Assembly (NCBI GenBank): GCA_027317185.1
Contig: DAHVFB010000015.1
Coordinates: 1 to 42,775, forward strand
Direction: 5' to 3'
DNA from: Deltaproteobacteria bacterium
GTDB taxonomy: Bacteria > Desulfobacterota > Binatia > Binatales > Binataceae
DNA length: 42,775 bases
The notes beneath the pieces were generated by a model that had not been told where the DNA came from, searched no databases, and worked only from the letters and a program-made list of their open reading frames with translations. The position numbers were made by a program, and so were the translations under genes. Of this stretch, positions 31,866 to 39,602 are shown piece by piece. Position 1 is the stretch's first letter, and each line of letters starts with the position of its first letter.

Positions 31866-32591
31866 ATGCGCCGACCGATCGCGAGCACCGGTAGCACCGG
31901 TTTGCCGATGCCGCCGGCAGCCACTGCGCCATCGCTTACCAGCCGTACCATCGGACGCGCGCTGACGATACTGCGGCGTGAGTCGGCGGGTTGGAACGCT
32001 CCGATTCTGAGCCTGGTGGCGGCCGAACGCGACGATCCATTTTTAACCCTCATCGGTTGTATCCTGAGTCTGCGCACCCGCGATGAAACCACCGCGGTGG
32101 TCGCGCAGCGCCTGTTCAGCCACGCCGCGACGCCGCAAGCGATCCTCGATCTCAAGCCGGACGATCTCACCCGGCTAATCTATCCGGTTGGATTTTATCG
32201 CACCAAGACCGGGGTGATCCGCCAGATTTGCGCCGACTTGATCACGCGCTTCGAGGGCCGCGTCCCTGACCGTATTGACCAATTGATCACGCTCAAGGGG
32301 GTTGGCCGCAAGACCGCGAATCTGGTGGTTACCGAGGCTTTTCGCAAACCCGGCATCTGCGTCGACACCCACGTTCATCGAATCTCCAACCGCTGGGGTC
32401 TGGTCCGCACGCGCTCGCCGGACGAGACCGAAGTGGCGCTCAGGAAAGTTTTGCCGCGCAGGTATTGGCTCGAATACAATCGAATCCTGGTCGCCTTCGG
32501 CCAGACTTTGTGCCATCCGCTGTCGCCGCGATGCTCGGCGTGCCCGGTCGCGCATCTTTGTCCGCGTATCGGCGTTGGACGTTCACGTTGA
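31866..32591 (+). CDS. nth: Endonuclease III (DNA glycosylase/AP lyase)
   Basis: It removes oxidised pyrimidines in base-excision repair. The HhH motif LKGVGRKTANLVV carries catalytic Lys149, and CVDTHVHRISNRWG the catalytic Asp167. A [4Fe-4S] loop is complete: Cys216, Cys223, Cys226 and Cys232 (C-x6-C-x2-C-x5-C). The domain begins near residue 30 (IGRALTILRRE), so the first 28 residues from the ATG at 31866 are non-conserved. The ATG at 31908 is a shorter alternative; neither has a clear ribosome site. It is transcribed divergently from the M20 peptidase gene. Confidence 0.93.
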   Translation: MRRPIASTGSTGLPMPPAATAPSLTSRTIGRALTILRRESAGWNAPILSLVAAERDDPFLTLIGCILSLRTRDETTAVVAQRLFSHAATPQAILDLKPDDLTRLIYPVGFYRTKTGVIRQICADLITRFEGRVPDRIDQLITLKGVGRKTANLVVTEAFRKPGICVDTHVHRISNRWGLVRTRSPDETEVALRKVLPRRYWLEYNRILVAFGQTLCHPLSPRCSACPVAHLCPRIGVGRSR

Positions 32592-32653
32592 TCACACCCT
32601 ATGGTGGCGCCTGAACCTCGATCGATAGCTGAAATACCGGGAGGACCGTAGCT

Positions 32654-33547
32654 GTGAATGCAGAAGTCGGATTTATCGGATTGGGCAACATGGGATTACC
32701 GATGGCCGCGGCGCTGCTCGAGGCCGGCCTGACGGTGACGGTGTTTAATCGCACCGCCGCCAAAGCCGAACCGCTGCTGGTTAAAGGCGCGAAGCGCGCC
32801 GCCAGCGCCGCCGAAGCGGCCACGGCCGGGGGAATCGTCGTGACCATGGTCGCCGACGATACGGCGCTCGAAAGTCTGACGATTGGCGATCATGGGCTGG
32901 CTGCGCGCCTGGGCAAAGGCGGCATCCACCTCTCGATGAGCACGGTCTCGCCCTCCATCTCAAGAAAGCTCGCGGAGTATCACGCGCAGCGCGGCAGCAC
33001 TTATGTTGCTGCGCCGGTCTTTGGACGGCCGGAACGGGCGCAGGCGCATCAACTCTGGATCGTGATCTCGGGCGCACCCGCAGCCAAAGCTCGAGTGCGG
33101 CCGCTACTCGACGCGATGGGCCGGCAGACTTTCGACCTGGGCGAAGATCCCGGCGCGGCCAACGTGCTTAAACTGGTCGGCAACTTCATGATCGTCAGCG
33201 CGATAGAGGCGATTTCGGAGGGTCTCGCGCTGGCCGAAAAAAGCGGGCTCGATCGCGCCGCCGTCGCCGCAATGCTATCCAGCACCCTGCTCGCCTGCCC
33301 GCTTTATCAGGGCTATTTCAACACTATTGTCAAACGCGCTTTCGAGCCGGCCGGGTTCAAAATGCAACTAGGGCTGAAAGATGTCGAGCTGGTGCTGCGA
33401 CTCGGCTCGGAAACCCGCGTACCGGTGCCGATGGCGAGCATGGTGCGCGATCGGGCGCTCGCCAACCTGGCGCGTGGCCGGGCCGATCTGGACTGGTCGG
33501 CGATCGCGCTGGGCGCGCTCGAAGATGCCGGGATTAAAATTTCCTAA
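32654..33547 (+). CDS. 3-hydroxyisobutyrate dehydrogenase-type NAD(P) oxidoreductase
   Basis: This 297-residue protein of the beta-hydroxyacid dehydrogenase family has the Rossmann signature GFIGLGNMGLPMAAALLEAGL. The substrate motif STVSPSISRKLA follows, then APVFGRPERAQAHQLWIVISG, and the catalytic Lys in NVLKLVGNFMI. It resembles a subgroup of 3-hydroxyisobutyrate dehydrogenase, glyoxylate/succinic semialdehyde reductase and imine reductase-like enzymes; the exact substrate is not evident. It begins with GTG at 32654 and GGGAGG at 32639-32644 nine bases upstream. The next gene follows after 26 bases. Confidence 0.9.
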   Translation: MNAEVGFIGLGNMGLPMAAALLEAGLTVTVFNRTAAKAEPLLVKGAKRAASAAEAATAGGIVVTMVADDTALESLTIGDHGLAARLGKGGIHLSMSTVSPSISRKLAEYHAQRGSTYVAAPVFGRPERAQAHQLWIVISGAPAAKARVRPLLDAMGRQTFDLGEDPGAANVLKLVGNFMIVSAIEAISEGLALAEKSGLDRAAVAAMLSSTLLACPLYQGYFNTIVKRAFEPAGFKMQLGLKDVELVLRLGSETRVPVPMASMVRDRALANLARGRADLDWSAIALGALEDAGIKIS

Positions 33548-33573
33548 CGGATCGAACAGCGGAATCAGCCGCC

Positions 33574-34347
33574 GTGCAAAAGACGCGAATCTGGGCTGCC
33601 CTGGCAACGGCCCTGGTGTGTGTTTTGATCGCCAGCCGCGCCGGAGCAATCGGCTTTTACGAATTACAGCTGTACTACGTCGATACCGTGCCGCAATATC
33701 ACTTGATGGTCGAGCTGCATTCCATCTCGGTGATCAGCGCCAATGGGGCGCTGGCTCATCAGAAATTGCCGGTCTACCAGATTCACAACACCACCGAATT
33801 CACCTACGGACTTTTACCATGGCTCGAAGTCGGCCAGTACCTCGCCACCGCGCGGTTCAATACCGGCGCGTACCAGTATGCGGGCGCACGCACCAAGGTC
33901 CATTTTGGAATTCCGCAAACCGAGAGCTGGCCGATTTCGTTCGGGATGAACGTCGAGCTGGATTACATGAGCAGCACCGCGGATCCAAATCCCTTGAGCC
34001 TCGACGTGATGCCGATCGCACAGGCCGTGTGGGGTAAATGGACCGTGGTCGGCAACTTCGCTTTGTCCAAGCCGTTCAATGGGCCCGGCAACAAGAATAT
34101 CGATTTCCAACCCGCAGGTGGAATCAGTTACCGTCTGCTCGATTGGCTGGAGCCGGGCCTCGAATACTTTGGCGATCTCGGACCGATGACGCCGTTTGCC
34201 CGTCTGCCATATCAGGAGCAGTTCATCACCCCAAGCATCAACCTGCTGCTCAATCCGCGGTTGGAGTTCAATGCCGGCGTGGGCTTCGGTTTGACCCGCG
34301 GATCGAACGGCACCTTTGTCAAAAGCACCGTGGGCTGGCTTTTTTGA
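33574..34347 (+). CDS. Hypothetical exported protein, probable outer-membrane beta-barrel
   Basis: This 257-residue protein has a signal peptide (residues 1-25, MQKTRIWAALATALVCVLIAS) and repeated short amphipathic strands such as FGMNVELDYMSST, WTVVGNFALSKPF, GGISYRLLDWLEPGLEYFGD and LEFNAGVGFGLTRG, ending in an aromatic residue (GWLF), all like a beta-barrel. No family was recognised. It starts with GTG at 33574 and follows the reductase by 26 bases, so the two may be an operon. Function unknown. Confidence 0.72.
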   Translation: MQKTRIWAALATALVCVLIASRAGAIGFYELQLYYVDTVPQYHLMVELHSISVISANGALAHQKLPVYQIHNTTEFTYGLLPWLEVGQYLATARFNTGAYQYAGARTKVHFGIPQTESWPISFGMNVELDYMSSTADPNPLSLDVMPIAQAVWGKWTVVGNFALSKPFNGPGNKNIDFQPAGGISYRLLDWLEPGLEYFGDLGPMTPFARLPYQEQFITPSINLLLNPRLEFNAGVGFGLTRGSNGTFVKSTVGWLF

Positions 34348-34392
34348 TTAAGAGAATATTTTGAAGTTGCGCCAGCATGGGGCCTTAACTAT

Positions 34393-34424
34393 GGTTTTTA
34401 AGTAGATCGGTTTTTAAGTAGACC
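34393..34424. repeat. Two 16-bp direct repeats upstream of the MoxR/VWA operon
   Basis: The unit GGTTTTTAAGTAGATC is followed immediately by GGTTTTTAAGTAGACC, identical at 15 of 16 positions. It lies 26 bases before the start codon of the first operon gene, in the short leader. Tandem repeats of about one and a half helical turns fit a dimeric regulator site, but they may be a slippage product. Confidence 0.85.
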
Positions 34425-34449
34425 TCGGCGCTCGGAGTGATCTGTACTA

Positions 34450-35778
34450 ATGTGGTCCTCTTCGCAAAATCAGCGGAGCGAGGAAAAACTTCGGCTTATT
34501 TTGGGGCAACTCGCTTCGGTCCGCGTACGGCTTAATGGACTGGCCCTGCAAGCGGGTTTGTTCAGTTCGCTCGCATTGTTGCTGATCACCAGCGCAACGA
34601 TCGTTTTCGCGGCCTATTTTCTGATGCCGGTCGCATTTCTCGCGGTATCCGCCGCCGTCACGATCGGATGTCTCGCCGGGCTCTTTTTCGCGCTCCGAAA
34701 CTGCTGGCGGAATCAGCGCAGCGCGGAACATGCCGCCGCCCTGGCCGATGAACGCGCCGGAATGAAGGGCCGCCTGCTCACGCTTGCGGCGCTGCAGGAT
34801 CAGCCGAATCGCTCTGCGCTGTGGCCTTATCTGGTCGAAGACGCGATGCTGCGGCGGGATGAATTTACCCCCGCGCGAATCGAGCGCCAACGGATCTCAC
34901 GCTGGATTTTCCCCCTGCTCGCTTCGATGATTCTGGCGCTTTCGATCGCTCCACTTTTATCGCACCGGCGCGGGCCGCTGATGCTCGCCAGCGCGAACCA
35001 TCAGCCGCTTACTCTCAACCTGCGCGATTTGAATCTCGACTCCTCCGATCATCATGCCAGCGGCAATGCGCGATTAACCGGCGACCCTGCCACCTTACGC
35101 AAGCTGGCTCAGATGATGGCCGCGGCGCGGCGACGGGAGCAAAATCGTAACCTGCTGTCGAAAATGATGAAATCGGCTCATTCTTTAGCCGGTAATCTGC
35201 AGGATCGCATCACGGGGCGGCAAAATCCGCCGCCGATGGACTTACGGCTCGCCGACAACGGCGGTCATGATCAGAACTCAGCACCACCGGAAGATTCCAA
35301 TCCACCTCCGTCGGCCTCGAATGGGCCCAAGTCCGGCGATGCCGGCAACCCGCAAGACGCTCCGAAAACGCCCGCCACGGTTCCCGAAAATGAGCAGCAA
35401 TCCAGCACTCCCGGTTCGCTCGCGATGCAGACTCCACCGAGTCTACCGCGCGCGGGGCAACCCCAAAGCGGGACCAATGCTCGTCAATCCGCCAATCAAC
35501 AACGCAGCGGCGGCAACGACTCCGGCGGCGCCTCTCATGGCGGCGGCACCGATCCTCAAGGTCTCTACGGGCAGCCCGATCGAGAACAGAAAAACGATGG
35601 CAATTTCCAGATCGCAATCAACGCGAATCCCGGTCAATCCGGTCATGCGGGAAACCATTCCTATCCACCCAAAATCAACGCGCCGCTCAATCCGGACCAG
35701 CATCCGGACGAGCCGGTCGGCCGAGCGGCCGTGCCGGCCGCGGAACGCAGCACTATCAGGCGGATATTCGATCGATGA
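34450..35778 (+). CDS. Membrane protein with low-complexity tail, first gene of MoxR/VWA operon
   Basis: This 442-residue protein has two hydrophobic helices near residues 40-60 and 64-87 and a third near 148-168. A charged coil (residues 200-245) and a Pro/Asn/Gln/Gly-rich region (about 265-420) that is probably unstructured follow. The tail is presumably periplasmic, in keeping with the usual topology of these proteins. I do not recognise a family, though its position and layout resemble DUF4175-like proteins linked with MoxR loci. Its ATG-overlapping stop (ATGA at 35775-35778) couples it to moxR. Confidence 0.7.
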   Translation: MWSSSQNQRSEEKLRLILGQLASVRVRLNGLALQAGLFSSLALLLITSATIVFAAYFLMPVAFLAVSAAVTIGCLAGLFFALRNCWRNQRSAEHAAALADERAGMKGRLLTLAALQDQPNRSALWPYLVEDAMLRRDEFTPARIERQRISRWIFPLLASMILALSIAPLLSHRRGPLMLASANHQPLTLNLRDLNLDSSDHHASGNARLTGDPATLRKLAQMMAAARRREQNRNLLSKMMKSAHSLAGNLQDRITGRQNPPPMDLRLADNGGHDQNSAPPEDSNPPPSASNGPKSGDAGNPQDAPKTPATVPENEQQSSTPGSLAMQTPPSLPRAGQPQSGTNARQSANQQRSGGNDSGGASHGGGTDPQGLYGQPDREQKNDGNFQIAINANPGQSGHAGNHSYPPKINAPLNPDQHPDEPVGRAAVPAAERSTIRRIFDR

Positions 35779-36815
35779 ACGCAGCGCAGATTGAAACCCC
35801 GACGGTAGCGGATTTCGCGCGGACCTTCCGCCGCATTCAAGGCGAAATTCACAAAGTCATCGTCGGTCACGAACTGGCGGTCGAAGGACTGCTCAGCGCG
35901 TTGTTCGCCGGCGGCCACGTGCTGATTGAAGGTGTTCCCGGCACCGGCAAGACCACGCTGGTCAAAGTGCTCGGCACCGCACTTAACCTGAGTTTCAACC
36001 GGATACAGTTCACGGTCGATCTGATGCCGGCGGATATCACCGGCACGCGGATTATTTTGACCGGCGAGGACAACCGCCGCGAATTCAGTTTCCAGTCCGG
36101 CCCGATTTTTTGCCATATCCTGCTGGCGGACGAGATCAACCGCGCCACGCCCAAGACTCAATCGGCCTTGCTCGAAGCGATGGCTGAGCTGCAGGTGACC
36201 GTAGCCGGCAAGACCTATCGGCTGCCGCCGCCCTATTTTGTGATGGCCACGCTCAACCCGATCGAGATGGAAGGAACCTATCCGCTGCCGGAAGCGCAGC
36301 TTGATCGGTTCATCTTCAAGGTCAGCCTCGAGTTCCCCGATGAAGCCGAACTGATAAGGATAATTTCCTCGACCACCGGACCCGAAGACGCCGGGATCGA
36401 GCCGATTTTTACGCAGGAGGAAGCAGCCGGGCGAATCGAAGCGCTCAAGCGCCTGGTGCGCGAGGTGATCGTCGCACCCGCGATCGAACAGTATGCGGCA
36501 AAGATGGTTCGCGCCACGCAGCCATCGAACTCCCGCTTTACCGGCGAGCGCCGGGCCGCTCCGGCCGATGAAATGGTGAACCACTATGTGAGCTTCGGCT
36601 CCAGCCCGCGCGGGGCTCAGGCGTTGATCCTGGGCGCAAAGGTGCGCGCCCTGCTCGACGGACGGGCGAATATCGCCTTCGACGACATCGATATGATCGC
36701 GCCGCTCGCCCTGCGCCATCGCATCATGCTGAACTACGCCGCTCATTCGGATGCGGTGGACGCCGCGCAGGTGGTCGAGCAGGTGGTCAAATCGGTCCGC
36801 CCGGCCCGTAGTTGA
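35775..36815 (+). CDS. MoxR-type AAA+ ATPase
   Basis: This 346-residue AAA+ ATPase of the MoxR subfamily acts as a chaperone working with von Willebrand factor A (VWA) proteins. Walker A is EGVPGTGKTTL (about residues 52-62), and Walker B is HILLADEINRATPKTQSALLEAM. Family motifs PADITG and MEGTYPLPEAQLDRF are present. It is flanked by an upstream membrane protein (4-base overlap) and the DUF58 gene, as is usual for MoxR operons. The target could be a metal-dependent enzyme or the membrane VWA proteins themselves. Confidence 0.95.
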   Translation: MNAAQIETPTVADFARTFRRIQGEIHKVIVGHELAVEGLLSALFAGGHVLIEGVPGTGKTTLVKVLGTALNLSFNRIQFTVDLMPADITGTRIILTGEDNRREFSFQSGPIFCHILLADEINRATPKTQSALLEAMAELQVTVAGKTYRLPPPYFVMATLNPIEMEGTYPLPEAQLDRFIFKVSLEFPDEAELIRIISSTTGPEDAGIEPIFTQEEAAGRIEALKRLVREVIVAPAIEQYAAKMVRATQPSNSRFTGERRAAPADEMVNHYVSFGSSPRGAQALILGAKVRALLDGRANIAFDDIDMIAPLALRHRIMLNYAAHSDAVDAAQVVEQVVKSVRPARS

Positions 36816-36828
36816 CGAGAGGTTTTGG

Positions 36829-37734
36829 ATGCTCGAGGTGCGCGCGTTCGAGCCGGATTTCCTGCGGCGGCTTGACCGTCTGGCGCTGGCTATCAAGCGC
36901 GCTCGTAGCGGGCGCGTCGGGCAACGGACGCTGGGCCGGATCCAGGGTATCGGGATCGAGCTGGAAAACTTTAAGAGTTACGCCGAGGGCGACGACCTCC
37001 GGTTCCTCGACTGGAATGCGATGGCGCGGCTCGACGACCTGCTGATTCGGACCTATCGCGCCACTCGTCAGGTCGAAGTCACGATTCTGATCGATGCCAG
37101 CGCCTCGATGGGCGTGCCGAAAACCGACGATAAGCTTGGCTTCGCATTGCTGCTGGGTTCGGCGCTGGCCTACATGGGAATGGGCGAGAGCGACGCGGTT
37201 AGAATTGTGACCTTCGCGATGCGGCGTGGGGCGATGCAGCTTGCACGGACCGGCTTTTACTCCCGGCGGGAACTTTATCCCGATTTGAAACCTTTTGTGC
37301 TGGGCGTCCGTCCCGAGGGTATCACGCAGTTGGCCGCGATGACCGATCAACTGCTGTTGGAGCGCCGCGCGCCCGGCCTGCTCGTGCTGATCTCCGATTT
37401 CCTCGTTGATCCCGCCGATTATGAGAACGCACTCACCCGGTTGGCGGCAGCGCGCCACGAGATAAAAGCCATTCATGTGATGGGCGATCATGAGAGCAGC
37501 GGAAATTTTTCCGCCGGGATGCTGCGGCTGCGCGACAGCGAGAGCGGAACCATCCGGGAAGTCGCGATGACCGCGGACAGCGCCGATCGCTATCGCCGGC
37601 GGGTCGAGACGATGGCGCAACGGCTGCGCGATTTTTGCCAGCGCCACGCGATCACCTATGTCCGCGCGTTCGGAGCCGCCAGCGTCGACCAGGTGATCAC
37701 ACGCGAGTTTCCGCGTTTGGGCGTGGTGGTTTGA
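36829..37734 (+). CDS. DUF58 domain protein
   Basis: This 301-residue protein is the standard MoxR partner. The DUF58 signature YAEGDDLRFLDWNAMAR is at residues 51-67, and a VWA-type metal site DASASM (Asp89, Ser91, Ser93) follows. The start at 36829 has GAGAGG six bases upstream; an open frame begins at 36751 inside moxR but lacks a site. It overlaps the next gene (BatA-like) by one base. It is thought to be cytoplasmic or membrane-peripheral. Confidence 0.92.
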   Translation: MLEVRAFEPDFLRRLDRLALAIKRARSGRVGQRTLGRIQGIGIELENFKSYAEGDDLRFLDWNAMARLDDLLIRTYRATRQVEVTILIDASASMGVPKTDDKLGFALLLGSALAYMGMGESDAVRIVTFAMRRGAMQLARTGFYSRRELYPDLKPFVLGVRPEGITQLAAMTDQLLLERRAPGLLVLISDFLVDPADYENALTRLAAARHEIKAIHVMGDHESSGNFSAGMLRLRDSESGTIREVAMTADSADRYRRRVETMAQRLRDFCQRHAITYVRAFGAASVDQVITREFPRLGVVV

Positions 37735-39602
37735 TGGGACTCTTGAGCCCGTTCAACCTGGTCTGGTTATTCGGCTCGCTCGCGGTACTCGTCCTGATCT
37801 ACCTGCGGGCTCGCGCGCGGACGACAATCGACGTGTCCAGCCTGATGCTGTTCGAGGAGATTGGCGCGCCGGTGGTGCAGCGCCGGATGTTCCGCCTGGA
37901 CGCGCTGTTCTGGTTGGAAGCGGCGGCTTTATCCGCCCTGTCGCTAGCGCTGGCGGGCCTTTATCTTACCGTGCTCCGACCGATCGAGCTTCATCGCACC
38001 CACGCCATGGTGTTCGATCTGGGCGCCGCGATGGGTGCGCGCGAGGGCAACCAAAGCCGGCTCGATCATGCCCGATCGGAGGCGCTGGCGATTGTGTCGC
38101 GAGCGCCGGCGGACACCCGCTTCAGCATCATTGGCTATGCGCTCGGAGCGCGCGTGATTCATGCCGAAACCAGCGATCGGGCCGTCATCCGCAGTGCGCT
38201 GATGAGCCTCGAAGCGGCCGCCGTGGCGCCGCGGCCGGCGGCACTCAAGGCGGCGCTGATCCGCGCGCGCGAGGCCACTGCGATTGACCTGTTTACCGAC
38301 CGCGCGCCGGCCTCTTCGATGGTGGCCGATGCGCTCGATCCTGCCCGTCTCAAGCTTCACCTGGTGGGCGCGCCGGCGGAAAACATCGCGATCGTTTCGC
38401 TCGCGCCCGGCACTCCAGGTATTCGCCAGGGACATTGCGTGGTTCGCAGCTTCGCGCAACATGCGGTGCGCGCCGTGCTCACGATCGAGAGCGACCGTGG
38501 CGAGCGGCTGACCGCCCCGATCGTGATCGAGCCTGATGAAGAGGCTGTGGTTCCTTTCGGGCCGCTGGCGCACGGCGGCCTGGTGCATGCGCAATTGACA
38601 GCGCCGGATGATGCGCTCGCGGCCGACAATCAGCGGTGGGCATACGTGGCGCCGGGCGACAGCAAAACCCGCGCTCTGGTGCTGTCTGCCGATGCCGCGG
38701 TACGCGACGATCTTTCGCGTATCCTGCTCGGCATCAATCAGAACCTCACCGTGGCGGCATTCGATCCGGCGCAATATCGGGCCTCGGCGAATGACTCTTA
38801 TGCGCTGGTCGTGATGCACAACTGTTACCTGCCGGGATTGCATGCACCCGCCATCCTGCTGATCTTCCCGCCTGCTCCTGGAGAAGCCGGAATCACCGTG
38901 CGCGGCACGATCGCGGGAGTTGAATTGCATAATCAATCCCGCCGCGAGGCTGCGGCCGAGCCGCTGAGTTTCGCGCAGGTGCGCGAGGTGGCGCTGGGGC
39001 CGCAGGACGGCATCCTGGCGCAGTCGGTGGCGGCGGCCGGACGTCCGGCGATTCCGCTCGCGGCGATCGGCACATATCGCGATGAGCGGGTCGGGCTGAT
39101 TGCCTTCGACGTGCGCGATCGCCTGCTGCTCAATCCCGACGATCTCGACGCGCTCCTGCTGACAGTCCACCTGATTAAGCGGCTGACCGCGCCGCAAAGT
39201 CTTGAGGTGGTCGCGACCGGCGCTTACGTGACTATTCCGACCACTGGTGCGGTGACGGTTATCGATCCCAACCGCCATGAAGAAAAGCTCTCCGCCGACC
39301 GCAGCGGTCATGCGGGATTCACGGCGCTGTCGGCCGGCCGTTACCGGGTAACCACTCCGGCGGGAGAGACTTCGGTCTACGCGAACTACTTCAACGAAGA
39401 CGAATCCAACTTGTCGGCCGGTCCCGAAACGGTTCCGGCGGCCGATACTGCTGCGCGGCCAGGCCATCAGAGCCTGCCGATGACCATGGGGATGGAAAGT
39501 CTCGAGGTTTGGCTGGTGGCGATCGCGATACTGGCGCTGCTGGCGGAATCGATTTTGTTAACCGGCGAATGGTGGCGGCGACGGATTCCACGTTATGTTT
39601 GA
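37734..39602 (+). CDS. BatA-like membrane protein with degenerate VWA metal site
   Basis: This 622-residue protein has an N-terminal BatA/aerotolerance-type region with two helices (about residues 8-24 and 56-82) and a C-terminal helix near residue 590. After the second helix a VWA-like domain begins, but the metal motif reads DLGAAM (residues 95-100) instead of DxSxSM, so both Ser ligands are lost and metal binding is unlikely. The rest (residues 200-590) is a long periplasmic part without an evident family. The start at 37734 overlaps the DUF58 stop (TGATG). An 8-base overlap with the next gene makes this unit continuous. Confidence 0.8.
   Translation: MGLLSPFNLVWLFGSLAVLVLIYLRARARTTIDVSSLMLFEEIGAPVVQRRMFRLDALFWLEAAALSALSLALAGLYLTVLRPIELHRTHAMVFDLGAAMGAREGNQSRLDHARSEALAIVSRAPADTRFSIIGYALGARVIHAETSDRAVIRSALMSLEAAAVAPRPAALKAALIRAREATAIDLFTDRAPASSMVADALDPARLKLHLVGAPAENIAIVSLAPGTPGIRQGHCVVRSFAQHAVRAVLTIESDRGERLTAPIVIEPDEEAVVPFGPLAHGGLVHAQLTAPDDALAADNQRWAYVAPGDSKTRALVLSADAAVRDDLSRILLGINQNLTVAAFDPAQYRASANDSYALVVMHNCYLPGLHAPAILLIFPPAPGEAGITVRGTIAGVELHNQSRREAAAEPLSFAQVREVALGPQDGILAQSVAAAGRPAIPLAAIGTYRDERVGLIAFDVRDRLLLNPDDLDALLLTVHLIKRLTAPQSLEVVATGAYVTIPTTGAVTVIDPNRHEEKLSADRSGHAGFTALSAGRYRVTTPAGETSVYANYFNEDESNLSAGPETVPAADTAARPGHQSLPMTMGMESLEVWLVAIAILALLAESILLTGEWWRRRIPRYV

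Noticed and set aside
35661..36896. Open frame of 411 codons on the minus strand
   Set aside because: Antisense to moxR with intact Walker motifs; no ribosome site or family signature.
37944..39467. Long open frame (507 codons) on the minus strand
   Set aside because: Antisense to the BatA-like gene; Arg/His-rich translation without domain signs, typical of a shadow frame.
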